Origin: an uncultured Rhodospirillales bacterium
GTDB taxonomy: Bacteria; Pseudomonadota; Alphaproteobacteria; Rhodospirillales; JABHCV01
Reading direction: 5' to 3'
Assembly (NCBI GenBank): GCA_938092065.1
Contig: CALKND010000015.1
Span: forward strand, 1 to 53,139
DNA: 53,139 nt
Numbering within the stretch: the first letter of the stretch is position 1; each line of letters begins with the position of its first letter. The position numbers and the translations under genes are program-made. Under the pieces are notes generated by a model. It saw nothing but the letters and a program-made list of their open reading frames with translations. It made no database searches and had not been told where the DNA came from. This document shows, piece after piece, positions 16,409 to 25,224 of the stretch.

Positions 16409-17261
16409 TTTTTAAGACTCCCGGTTCTTTTGGTGGTGCTGGCATAGCTTCTATTATGGGAATTTTAAAATTTGTTTTTAAAACAGAAATTTTTTTCTCA
16501 GAAAAATGACGATTGAGTGCAAATAGCTTTTCAGCTTCAGCAAGATCATCAATGGTATCTATTTCATACCAAGGCTTGTCGTCAAAAGAGACCATTGAAA
16601 GGTTTAGGCTGCCATCGGCAATCATTTCCGCAAAGATAGTTTCGTAATAATCATTTACTTTTCCCTCTGAAATTCGCCTGTTTAATAATTTGATAATTTT
16701 ATTCCAGGACTTGAGTGAAAGGCTGTAAATATTAACAGTCTTGTATTTGGCGCCGCCAAGGGAGTCCGCATTGTTCGCCCAAAAGGCCTTAACCTTTTGA
16801 GATGGATTTACGGTCACACTAGTACCGTTCATCCACGGTTGCATTTTGGCTACAGCTATTCTGTCAGGATAAAGCATTTCGGCAAGGAGGGTTTCATCAA
16901 AAACAAGATCACTTTCGAGCAGAAGAAATGGTTCCTTAATCACTTCACGTGCCATCCAGAGAGAGTAAATATTATTGGTAGTTTTGTATAAGGGACTGAA
17001 TATATATTCAATTTTGATATCGCCTGAATGATCTCCAAGAAAATCTCTAATGTGACTATCAAGATACCCTGTAACTATAATCAATCTTCTGAAGCCATTT
17101 ATTCTCAGATTGGTGATCATCCGTTCAAGTATGGATATTCCTTTAACCAAAGTCAGGCATTTTGGTGCGTTCTGAGTAATTGGGTATAGGCGAGATCCTG
17201 TCCCGGCAGCGAGAAGTAAGGCTGTGTCCAACTTCTTATTTGCTTGGGTCCCAAGGTTCAA
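16380..17261 (-). CDS. Sugar/head-group nucleotidyltransferase (LicC/PntC-type)
   Basis: The product has about 293 residues. It has the nucleotidyltransferase signature TALLLAAGTGSRLYPITQNAPKCL, then LIIVTGY, KTTNNIYSLWMA and LLLESDLVFDE, the last two typical of phosphocholine or aminoethylphosphonate cytidylyltransferases (LicC, PntC). EIDTIDDLAEAEKLF near the end is also characteristic. The first possible start is TTG 17279, but GGAAGGG lies after it and points to TTG 17261 as the likelier start. It heads the operon and overlaps the PLP enzyme gene by 29 bases. I infer CTP-dependent activation of a phospho-head group; a sugar-1-phosphate substrate is the alternative. Confidence 0.82.
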   Translation of the reverse strand: MNLGTQANKKLDTALLLAAGTGSRLYPITQNAPKCLTLVKGISILERMITNLRINGFRRLIIVTGYLDSHIRDFLGDHSGDIKIEYIFSPLYKTTNNIYSLWMAREVIKEPFLLLESDLVFDETLLAEMLYPDRIAVAKMQPWMNGTSVTVNPSQKVKAFWANNADSLGGAKYKTVNIYSLSLKSWNKIIKLLNRRISEGKVNDYYETIFAEMIADGSLNLSMVSFDDKPWYEIDTIDDLAEAEKLFALNRHFSEKKISVLKTNFKIPIIEAMPAPPKEPGVLKIAKTIQDPI

Positions 17262-17279
17262 AACTAACCCTTCCTTCAA

Positions 17280-17871
17280 TTGCTAAAGACTAAATCGCGT
17301 TTTTTGGAAAGAAATGACAAGCGGTCTCTTCGAGAATTACCAAGTAATTATCTACATTGAAAAATAAAGGCAGGGACTTGGGTCGCAGAACATTTGTGAG
17401 GCTATGATGACGTTCTAATAATTATATTAAATACCTTATAGCATAGGTGAGGTTAGAAAGATACGCCATTAAAGCCCCATGTTCTTCAGTATGCTAAATA
17501 CCCACAATCCTAGGTTGGTAAAAAAGGTACGTAGGGGTTACAGGCTGATGCAGCACAAGAATTCATGTTGATGGCGCTGCTTATACATCTATGTCAGCTC
17601 AGGGTTAAAATCAGAAGAAATCACGGCCCTGCCTTAAACAACGTCCACTTTACCTCCTCAAATAAAACGTTCAAAAAAGGTGACGGTACCTGAGCACGGT
17701 ACGTTACATGAGACACTATCGAAATGAGAGAGATGGCTTTGTTACAGTTTGCGTTTGCAGGAATAACGGCATAAGAGGTCTACTATCCAAAATAATACTT
17801 CTGCTGTATGCTGGGACTAACTCGTTTGTGTCGTAACTATCCTTTTAAATTTAACTTTATGGATTGACTTG
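17280..17871. other. Intergenic stretch of about 590 bases
   Basis: No gene, tRNA or strong repeat was seen. It lies between divergent genes and must hold the promoter of the lipid head-group operon on the minus strand. Confidence 0.5.
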
Positions 17872-18369
17872 ATGCTTAAATGGTTCAGACGTCGCAACTA
17901 TAGAATTGATGTTATGGCGGAAGTTATGACAATGACTCTTATGTTAGGTAAGGCAGGAGATCTTTTGCATAAGCACGAAGGGATCCAAAAAAGTATTCGT
18001 ATTAATTTTGATGATAATACTCCTGAAGCCGAATGTGCGCTTTTTATAGCTTGCTCTCTTTTGCGCGATAGCCTCATTGAAGAAGGGGTAGACGTTGAGC
18101 GAAGCACGAAAATTATTAATGAATTAGATGAATTTGCTTCTCTTGATGTTGAGCAACAACGATTAATTAAACGGTCAATAGCAAACCATTCCTTCGATAA
18201 GGATTATTTTTTAGGACGCTGCATGTGGTTACTGATGTGGGGAAAAGACATGCTACTCGCAGATAGGATTAGCGCTCATCAATTTGGTTTTCTGAAAGAC
18301 GAAATATACTGTGGACTCCGTGGGGAAGCTCCTAAAGACCTGCAGATAGAGCGCATAAATCGCAGTTAG
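17872..18369 (+). CDS. Hypothetical protein, mostly helical
   Basis: The product has about 165 residues, rich in acidic and Leu/Met helices (AEVMTMTLMLGKAGDLLHKHEG, ECALFIACSLLRDSLIEEG). There is no signal peptide, membrane segment or recognised motif. It begins LKWFRRRNYR, a basic N-terminus. The start is ATG 17872, or TTG 17869 directly before. The neighbours, a lipid operon and an XRE regulator, do not suggest a role. Its coding nature rests on the long, well-composed open frame. Confidence 0.55.
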   Translation: MLKWFRRRNYRIDVMAEVMTMTLMLGKAGDLLHKHEGIQKSIRINFDDNTPEAECALFIACSLLRDSLIEEGVDVERSTKIINELDEFASLDVEQQRLIKRSIANHSFDKDYFLGRCMWLLMWGKDMLLADRISAHQFGFLKDEIYCGLRGEAPKDLQIERINRS

Positions 18370-18709
18370 ATTGCTTGATTTTTCATAATCATATTCTGAA
18401 AAACCATTCTTTTTGGAGTGGCTTTGTTTTATGACTATCAATTTTTTTTGCGCTTGTTACGCAAGCAGAGCTTAGGAGTCACTGAATGCTGGTATTTATC
18501 TCGATTTTGCAACGTCTGGATAGATCTTTTTTTAGTATTGCGGTGGAGACTGAGTGGGTGGTCAAATTTTACAAACTATTGTTTTAATTCGATATTATAT
18601 ACACCAACCAAATCTACTAGTGCTATAATAAGTTGGCAAACATTTGAAAAATATATGCGGTGCTCGATTTCAGGGTATACTTAAGACTTACTTTTTCTAG
18701 AGGTTTGAG
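18370..18709. other. Intergenic stretch of about 340 bases
   Basis: An 88-codon frame (18418-18684) is present, but it is unlike any family and has no clear ribosome binding site. I regard it as chance. The stretch is AT-rich toward the XRE gene and probably holds its promoter. Confidence 0.4.
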
Positions 18710-20149
18710 ATGACTAAAATTGAACGTAAGGCAATTATCGGCCACAAAGTTCGCCGCTTTCGCCAGAATAAAGGAATTAGCCAAACAGATATGGCGGCTA
18801 TGATCGACATCTCGCCAAGTTATTTGAACCTAATTGAGCATAATCAACGCCCTGTTACAGTATCGCTTCTGTTCAGCTTAGGCCAGGCATTTGACATCGA
18901 CCTAAAGGAGTTCGCCGAGGACGACGACGCACGTTCCGTGGTTGAACTGGGTGAGGTATTTGCCGATCCTCTTTTTGAAGAAGAAGCTGTTGGCAACACC
19001 GAAATCCAAGAACTTGTTGCGTGCTCTCCCAAAGCTGCGCAATCGGTCGTGAAACTGTATCATTTGTACCGACAGTTATGGGAAACAGCTCAACATCAAG
19101 CTTACGCTAGTGGCTTGCGGGAGAATGCCATTTCTCCAGATCGCCATGCATCTTCTGTTGACCAAGTTCGCGACTTTGTGGAACAGCGCTCTAACCACTT
19201 TGAAGCTTTGGAAACTATTTCTGAGGGTCTTTGGGCCGATGGCACACTTAAAGAAGGAGAAATTTATCGCGGTCTGTCCGTCCATCTCAAAGAGGAATTG
19301 GGTGTCCAAACTAAAATCATGCCGGTTTCCGTTCTAGGCGATATCCTTCGCCAATACGACCACCACCGTAAACGTATTTTACTCTCCGAAGTCAACCTGC
19401 CAGAGGATCGCGCCTTCCAAATAGCGGTGCAATACTCTCTTTTAATGCATGGTAGTGTTTTAGACAAAATTGTTGACGAGGCGGATCTATCGTCAAATGA
19501 AGCGTGTGACTTGCTACGCTATGTTCTTGCCAATTATTTGGCGGGTGCGTTGATGATGCCCTACGAGCAATTTTTCGAAGCTGCTCAAGAATTACGCTAT
19601 GACATTGTGTTACTCCGGCGCCGCTTTGGCGCCAGTTTTGAGCAAGTCTGTCACCGCCTCACCTCCATGCAGCGGTCTGGCATGCGGGGTGTGTCATTCT
19701 TCTTCTTGAGGGTTGACAACGCGGGCAACGTCTCCAAACGTTTAAGTGGTGGTGGGTTTCAATTCGCACGCTTCGGTGGGACATGTCCACGCTGGATGGT
19801 GCATGACGCGTTTTCTACTCCAGGTGAAATTCTAAGCCAGATTATTCGTATGCCAGACAATGCCACTTTTTTCACTATATCGCGCACCGTCAAACCAGGT
19901 GGAACTTCCACAACCAATCAAGTGCCATGGCACGCAGTGGCAGTGGGCTGCGATATTCGTGATGCTAAGGAACTAGTCTATAGTGACGGATTGGACTTTA
20001 ACAATCCGGACAACCAGACCCCTACGGGGCTTAACTGTCAGTTATGCGACCGTTTTGAATGTGTACGTAGGGCGTATCCGCCAATCAATCGCCCACCAGT
20101 GATCGAAGAAAATGTGCGGCGCGCAGTGACCTTTACCTATTTAAGGTGA
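18710..20149 (+). CDS. XRE regulator with ImmA/IrrE-like and DUF2083 regions (ScfR/RamB type)
   Basis: The product has 479 residues. Residues 8-65 form a helix-turn-helix (VRRFRQNKGISQTDMAAMIDISPSYLNLIEHNQRP). The middle is ImmA/IrrE-like but without an HExxH motif, so no protease activity is expected. The C-terminal DUF2083 part has a Cys cluster (CQLCDRFEC) and the ending RAYPPINRP. This architecture is that of short-chain-fatty-acyl regulators such as RamB and MccR, which sense acyl-CoAs and control acetate, propionate and glyoxylate genes. AGAGG precedes ATG 18710. It lies 425 bases before the tct-oxalate-like genes on the same strand and may control them; a terminator separates them. Confidence 0.87.
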   Translation: MTKIERKAIIGHKVRRFRQNKGISQTDMAAMIDISPSYLNLIEHNQRPVTVSLLFSLGQAFDIDLKEFAEDDDARSVVELGEVFADPLFEEEAVGNTEIQELVACSPKAAQSVVKLYHLYRQLWETAQHQAYASGLRENAISPDRHASSVDQVRDFVEQRSNHFEALETISEGLWADGTLKEGEIYRGLSVHLKEELGVQTKIMPVSVLGDILRQYDHHRKRILLSEVNLPEDRAFQIAVQYSLLMHGSVLDKIVDEADLSSNEACDLLRYVLANYLAGALMMPYEQFFEAAQELRYDIVLLRRRFGASFEQVCHRLTSMQRSGMRGVSFFFLRVDNAGNVSKRLSGGGFQFARFGGTCPRWMVHDAFSTPGEILSQIIRMPDNATFFTISRTVKPGGTSTTNQVPWHAVAVGCDIRDAKELVYSDGLDFNNPDNQTPTGLNCQLCDRFECVRRAYPPINRPPVIEENVRRAVTFTYLR

Positions 20150-20574
20150 CAGCCTTAAAGTGTGATAGAGAATGTAGCCATGATTTGAAGGTCGCAGGTT
20201 AAAGTACTGTCCCCAAGAAAAGAAAGTCCGTTAACTAGATGAGTTAGCCGACTTTTTTTATTTAGAGCTCTTGAGCTTAATCCTGAAATAGATCGTCATA
20301 TAAATCTTTTCAATTTTTACAATCAAATTGATGGATATTTTACACTTTTTACAGTTTTACCTTTTTGCAGAAAGCAAGTTATGGACAACCTTCACAAAAT
20401 ACCTGAGAAGTCTCCACCACAAGTTGCAAAGTAAGAATCCGATCATAACGACGGACGAGAGCAACGAAACGACATTTGCACCTCTTTAATTATTTTGGGG
20501 CGTTAATGTTAACTGCACTACGACTGTCGTTGAAAGGTTGCGTGCTTAAATTAACTAGGGAAGGATGAAATAAA
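20150..20574. other. Intergenic stretch upstream of tctC
   Basis: It contains the terminator at 20223-20258 and, at 20421-20430, AAGTTGCAAA, which resembles the TTTGCAAA-type sites bound by RamB-like regulators. No gene was seen. The promoter of the tct operon should lie here. Confidence 0.45.
20223..20258 (+). terminator. Terminator after the XRE regulator gene
   Basis: AAAGTC-c-GTTAACT pairs with AGTTAGC-c-GACTTT around a 5-base loop and runs into T7. It ends the regulator transcript. Confidence 0.75.
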
Positions 20575-21534
20575 ATGTTCATTACTAAATTATTGAAAGG
20601 TTTTGCAATTGTTTCTTTAGCAACCACAATACCTTTCGTTGCTTCGGCTGAATGGACGCCGAAAAAGCCTATTGATTTTGTTATTATGGCAGGCAAGGGT
20701 GGCGGAGCCGATAAAATGGCTCGATTGATGCAAAGTGTCATTACAAAAAACAAAATGTCACCTATGCCCCTAACTCCCATCAACAAGTCAGGTGGAACAG
20801 GTGCAGAGGCTTTGGTGCATCTGAAACAAAAAACCGGAGATGATCACACCATAATGGTCACTCTGAATAGCTTTTACACCACGCCCATGCGCCAATCCAA
20901 ATTAGGCATTGACGTGATGACTTTTTCGCCTATTGGTCGTATGGCGGAAGACACATTTTTACTGTGGGTTAAATCCGACAGCGGCATCACAAATGTAGAT
21001 GAATTTGTTGCCGCAGTTAAGGCCACTAAAGACGGTGAATGGTTGATGGGTGGAACTGGATCAGGTTCTGAAGACAATATTCTGACCGATTACTTGAACG
21101 AAACCTACGGACTGAAAATCAAATACATTCCCTACAAGGGCGGTGGAGCCGTGGCTAAGGCGTTGGCTGGTGGACACATCCAATCTACTGTTAACAATCC
21201 TTCCGAACAGGATGGTTTTTACAAAGCTGGTAAGACTAGACCATTGGCTGCCTTTACTGACAAGCGATTGGCAATGTATCCGGAAGCGCCCACTTTTAAA
21301 GAGTTGGGAAAGGACTTTTCTTACTTCATGCAGAGAAGTGTTGTTGGTGCCCCAGGCATGAGCAAAGAAGCAGCAGCTTATTATCAAAAGTTGTTTGCCG
21401 ATGTCTATAAAACAGCCGAATGGCAGTCTTATAGGACAAAGAAAAGTTTACAAGGCGAGTTCCTTACTGGTGATGGACTGAAAAGTTATTGGTCAAACGC
21501 CATAAACGTACACAAAGGCTTGCTGAAAAAATAG
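20575..21534 (+). CDS. tctC: Tripartite tricarboxylate transporter binding protein TctC
   Basis: The product has 319 residues with a signal peptide (MFITKLLKGFAIVSLATTIPFVASA, cleaved before EWTPKKP). TctC motifs are WTPKKPIDFVIMAGKGGGADKMAR, KSGGTGAEALVHL, KYIPYKGGGAVAKALAGGHI and RPLAAFTDKRLA. It binds a carboxylate in the periplasm and delivers it to TctAB; the family ranges over citrate, C4-dicarboxylates, aromatic and other acids. A possible weak hairpin (CCTAAA/TTTAGG near 21546-21570) separates it from tctB, as is common for over-expressed binding proteins. The genes downstream suggest oxalate or a related acid as ligand, but this is inferred. Confidence 0.9.
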   Translation: MFITKLLKGFAIVSLATTIPFVASAEWTPKKPIDFVIMAGKGGGADKMARLMQSVITKNKMSPMPLTPINKSGGTGAEALVHLKQKTGDDHTIMVTLNSFYTTPMRQSKLGIDVMTFSPIGRMAEDTFLLWVKSDSGITNVDEFVAAVKATKDGEWLMGGTGSGSEDNILTDYLNETYGLKIKYIPYKGGGAVAKALAGGHIQSTVNNPSEQDGFYKAGKTRPLAAFTDKRLAMYPEAPTFKELGKDFSYFMQRSVVGAPGMSKEAAAYYQKLFADVYKTAEWQSYRTKKSLQGEFLTGDGLKSYWSNAINVHKGLLKK

Positions 21535-21619
21535 TCACCTATGAACTGCCTAAATAGTTTTTTTAGGTAATCAAAGGTAAGAAGTAGATATAGAGACCCC
21601 CTCGGAGAAGGCCCCATCA

Positions 21620-22117
21620 ATGAGACGAGCTGAACTAATAATGGCAACATTGATGGCGGCCTTCTCTCTTTATACTATGTGGAAGAGCGCAGAACTCGAA
21701 ATCGGCTGGATTCCAAGTGAAGGTCCCGGTGGTGGTGCATTTCCTTTCTGGCTAGCTGTTGGTATGTTTATTTGTTGCATGCTTATATTCATTCGCCAAT
21801 TCCGCCAGGCTGACGAGCCTATTAATTCCCTAAAAAACTATATGGATAGGCAAACCTTCGTTTTATTCGCTCTGGTCGCGGGTTCGTTGACCATTACTAT
21901 CGGCTTAATTGATTTCGTAGGGGTCTATGTTGCCATACCACTTTTTATGATTTTTTATCTGCGCGTTATTGGGGACCATCGCTGGCTACTAACTGGAACG
22001 ATTGCGACAGCAACACCATTGTTGCTATTTTTCTTTTTTGAAATTGCATTAAAAATTACGCTGCCAAAGGGGGTTACGGAACCCATGTTCTACCCTCTTT
22101 ACAGTATGTTTCTCTAA
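21620..22117 (+). CDS. tctB: TctB small membrane subunit
   Basis: The product has 165 residues with four helices and the family segment IPSEGPGGGAFPFWLAVGMF after the first helix. It is the small subunit of the sodium- or proton-coupled TTT transporter. It lies 16 bases before tctA. GGAGAAGG precedes the start. Confidence 0.9.
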   Translation: MRRAELIMATLMAAFSLYTMWKSAELEIGWIPSEGPGGGAFPFWLAVGMFICCMLIFIRQFRQADEPINSLKNYMDRQTFVLFALVAGSLTITIGLIDFVGVYVAIPLFMIFYLRVIGDHRWLLTGTIATATPLLLFFFFEIALKITLPKGVTEPMFYPLYSMFL

Positions 22118-22133
22118 AAAGGTCGAGGCATCC

Positions 22134-23654
22134 ATGGAAATTGCAACACTTTTACTGGACGGGTTCTTTCTTGCGTTTGAGCCTCTTAATCTTCTACTTA
22201 TTATTGGGGGTGTCGTCCTCGGTTTATTTATAGGTGCCATGCCGGGGTTGGGATCTGTTAACGGTGTAGCCATTTTGTTACCGATGACTTATTTAGTGCC
22301 ACCGACTTCGGCGGTGATTTTTTTGGGTGCCATCTATTACGGTGCTATGTATGGTGGTGCCATAAGTTCTATTATGTTAGGCATTCCAGGCGCTTCAACA
22401 GCCGTCGCCACAACTTTTGACGGCCGCCCCATGGCTTTAAAAGGTGAGGCAGATAAGGCCTTGGTCGCAGCAGCCACTGCATCTTTCGTGGGGGGCTCTA
22501 TTTCCGTGGTGCTGTTTACCCTATTTGCACCACCCTTGGCTGATGTTGCCTTGGCTTTTAGTGCACCTGAAGAATTTGCGCTGATGCTTTTGGCATTTGC
22601 CACCTTTGTAGGGCTTGGTGGTGACGATATTCCAAAGACATTTTTTTCTATCTTCATCGGCTTAGTCTTCAGCGCTGTTGGGCTGGACATCATCAGTGGC
22701 GAACCACGCCTTATTTTTATGGATTTACCTGGCTTTTTTCACGGCATTAACTTTTTGGTCTTGGCCATTGGCATATATGGCATCGGAGAAATGCTATGGA
22801 CTATAGAAACCACCAAGGGCAAGGTAAAAATTTCTCAAGCTCATATTACTGTGCAGCGTATCTTGGATACTCTGATCAGCTTAAAAAACGGCATCAAGGT
22901 TATGATCATGGGGTCATTTCTGGGGTATTTTGTAGGTATCCTTCCGGCAGCTGGGGCCACTCCAGGGGCACTGATGGCCTATGGTGTAGCTAAGGGCATG
23001 TCGAAAGATCCAGAGAGTTTTGGCAAGGGCAATACGAACGGTGTCTTGGCTCCGGAAGCGGCTAATAACGCAGCCAGCACCGGTTCCATGCTACCAATGC
23101 TTACGCTTGGTATTCCGGGTTCGCCGACCACTGCCATATTACTCGGAGGTATGGTAATCTGGGGGCTTGATCCTGGGCCAATGTTATTTGTTGAGCACAA
23201 GGAATTTGTCTGGGGGCTGATCGCCAGCCTATATGCAGCAAACTTTTTCGCGGTCATCATTAATCTGGCCTTTATCCCAGCTTTTCTTTGGGTTTTGCGG
23301 ATGCCTTTCACCATTCTAGCACCGATTATTTTTGTGTTATGCATTATTGGCGGCTACGCCCCGACCCAAGACATGCATGACGTATGGTTGATGCTGGTAT
23401 TCGGCATTGTTGGTTATTTGATGCGAAAATTGGATTACCCGATGGCTCCTGCGGTGTTGGCAATTGTACTGGGGCCTTTGGCTGAAACATCAATGCGTCA
23501 ATCATTACTTATGTCAAGTGGGTCGTTTGAAATATTTTTTTTCCGGCCAATTTCAGGTTCTATAATGGCAATAGCTATAACCTTGCTGTTCATGCCTCTG
23601 ATAAATTCATTTAACAAAACGATGCGCCGTGAAATATCCAGCTGGCCGCTTTAA
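22134..23654 (+). CDS. tctA: TctA large membrane subunit
   Basis: The product has 506 residues with about 12 helices. Both family repeats are present: GAMPGLGSVNGVAILLPMTY with GAIYYGAMYGGAISSIMLGIPG in the first half, and GILPAAGATPGALMAYGVAKG with EAANNAASTGSMLPMLTLGIPG in the second. Substrate translocation depends on these. Together with TctC and TctB it makes a complete transporter. Confidence 0.93.
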   Translation: MEIATLLLDGFFLAFEPLNLLLIIGGVVLGLFIGAMPGLGSVNGVAILLPMTYLVPPTSAVIFLGAIYYGAMYGGAISSIMLGIPGASTAVATTFDGRPMALKGEADKALVAAATASFVGGSISVVLFTLFAPPLADVALAFSAPEEFALMLLAFATFVGLGGDDIPKTFFSIFIGLVFSAVGLDIISGEPRLIFMDLPGFFHGINFLVLAIGIYGIGEMLWTIETTKGKVKISQAHITVQRILDTLISLKNGIKVMIMGSFLGYFVGILPAAGATPGALMAYGVAKGMSKDPESFGKGNTNGVLAPEAANNAASTGSMLPMLTLGIPGSPTTAILLGGMVIWGLDPGPMLFVEHKEFVWGLIASLYAANFFAVIINLAFIPAFLWVLRMPFTILAPIIFVLCIIGGYAPTQDMHDVWLMLVFGIVGYLMRKLDYPMAPAVLAIVLGPLAETSMRQSLLMSSGSFEIFFFRPISGSIMAIAITLLFMPLINSFNKTMRREISSWPL

Positions 23655-23688
23655 TTCTAAGCGCTGACATCAAATATTAAGGAACAAA

Positions 23689-25224
23689 ATGCCTAAAGCT
23701 CAAACGGTTCTCGATCTATTAAAAGCCGTTCAAAGTCCGGCTGCCGTCGCCTTATCTGCCCCAGATCGTCCCAACCTGACTTACAGAGGTTTATTGGACT
23801 TAATTGAGCGCAGCGTGGCTTCATTAAATGACTTGGGGGTAGGGCGAAACGATAGAGTAGCTATTGTGCTTGCCAACGGGCCCGAAATGGCTGCAGCCTT
23901 CATAGCATTTGCAGCTGCGGCAACTACGGCGCCGCTCAATCCCAATTATAGAAGCGAAGAATACCGTTTCTATCTTGCGGACCTGAAAGCCAAGGTGCTG
24001 GTTGTTGAAGAAGACAGTACTTCGCCATCTATCAAGGTTGCCTGTGATCTGGGTATCCCAGTAATACGACTGCATGTTGGTGCAACCATGGCTGCCGGTG
24101 AATTCGATATTGTTGCCAGTGAAGGCGCGCAAAACTCTGGTGCGCCTACTTCGGCTGGACTTGCTCAGGCTGATGATGTGGGACTTGTTTTACACACGTC
24201 AGGCACCACCTCTAAACCCAAGCTTGTCCCCTTGAGCCAGCGCAACTTGGTTGCTTCTGCTGTTAACATTGGTCGGGCATTGGCATTGGTTCCCGATGAT
24301 CGCAGTTTGAACATCATGCCATTATTTCATATTCATGGGCTTATTGCTGTCGTCTTGTCGTCCCTAGCGTCCGGTGCCAGTGTTTACTGTACACCCGGTT
24401 TTAATGCCCTGAAGGCATTCAAGTGGCTGGCTGATTGCAAGCCAACCTGGTATTCCGCCGTGCCGACAATGCATCAAGCAATTCTAGGTCGGGCCAAGAA
24501 AAACGCCGATATTATATCCAATATGAACCTTCGTTTTGCCCGTTCCTCGTCCTCATCATTGCCGCCACAAGTTATGGCTGAATTGGAAGAAACCTTTGGT
24601 TGTCCTGTTATTGAAGCCTATGGCATGACTGAGGCGACCCATCAGATGGCATCGAACCCAATGCCGCCGGCTCCCCGTAAGCCCGGTACCGTTGGTATTG
24701 CTGCAGGGCCTGAGGTGGCTATTATGGGTGAGCAAGGGGAATTTCTTAAAGGCGGCGAGACTGGCGAGATTGTCATTAAGGGCGACAATGTGACTGCCGG
24801 GTATGAGAACAACCCTATAGCTAACGCCGAGAACTTTATTAACGGTTGGTTCCGCACTGGGGATCAGGGGATTTTAGATGATGAAGGCTATATTTCCATT
24901 ACTGGCCGGCTCAAAGAAATTATTAATAGGGGTGGTGAAAAAATATCGCCGCGGGAAGTTGATGAAGTGTTGATGGATCACCCTGCTGTACAGCAGGTCG
25001 TTACCTTTGCGATCCCCCATAATAAACTTGGTGAAGATGTTGCCGCCGTTATAGTCCTTCGCGATGGTGAGCAGGCTAAAGAAAACGACATACGTGAATT
25101 TACTAAGCTACATTTGGCTGATTTCAAAGTGCCTAGAAAAATTATCTTTATGGATGAAATTCCCAAAGGTGCGACTGGAAAACTGCAACGAATTGGCCTA
25201 GCTGAAAAACTGGGGCTTGTCTGA
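23689..25224 (+). CDS. Acyl-CoA synthetase, oxalate-CoA-ligase-like (AAE3/FAT2 type)
   Basis: The product has 511 residues of the adenylate-forming family. Motifs: LVLHTSGTTSKPKLVPLSQ (P-loop, near 165), EAYGMTEATHQM (A5), WFRTGDQGILDDEGYISITGR (A7), GGEKISPREVDEVL (A8) and the catalytic lysine in GATGKLQRIG near the end. The last 30 residues (DFKVPRKIIFMDEIPKGATGKLQ) recall oxalyl-CoA synthetases of the AAE3/FAT2/Pcs60 group. Its stop overlaps the start of the PanE-like gene (TGATG at 25222), so they are coupled. Oxalate is the favoured substrate because of the PanE-like and aminotransferase genes; another short acid is possible. Confidence 0.85.
   Translation: MPKAQTVLDLLKAVQSPAAVALSAPDRPNLTYRGLLDLIERSVASLNDLGVGRNDRVAIVLANGPEMAAAFIAFAAAATTAPLNPNYRSEEYRFYLADLKAKVLVVEEDSTSPSIKVACDLGIPVIRLHVGATMAAGEFDIVASEGAQNSGAPTSAGLAQADDVGLVLHTSGTTSKPKLVPLSQRNLVASAVNIGRALALVPDDRSLNIMPLFHIHGLIAVVLSSLASGASVYCTPGFNALKAFKWLADCKPTWYSAVPTMHQAILGRAKKNADIISNMNLRFARSSSSSLPPQVMAELEETFGCPVIEAYGMTEATHQMASNPMPPAPRKPGTVGIAAGPEVAIMGEQGEFLKGGETGEIVIKGDNVTAGYENNPIANAENFINGWFRTGDQGILDDEGYISITGRLKEIINRGGEKISPREVDEVLMDHPAVQQVVTFAIPHNKLGEDVAAVIVLRDGEQAKENDIREFTKLHLADFKVPRKIIFMDEIPKGATGKLQRIGLAEKLGLV

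Noticed and set aside
18418-18684. 88-codon frame upstream of the XRE gene
   Set aside because: Composition is aromatic-rich and irregular, no family resemblance, and the region is a plausible promoter zone.
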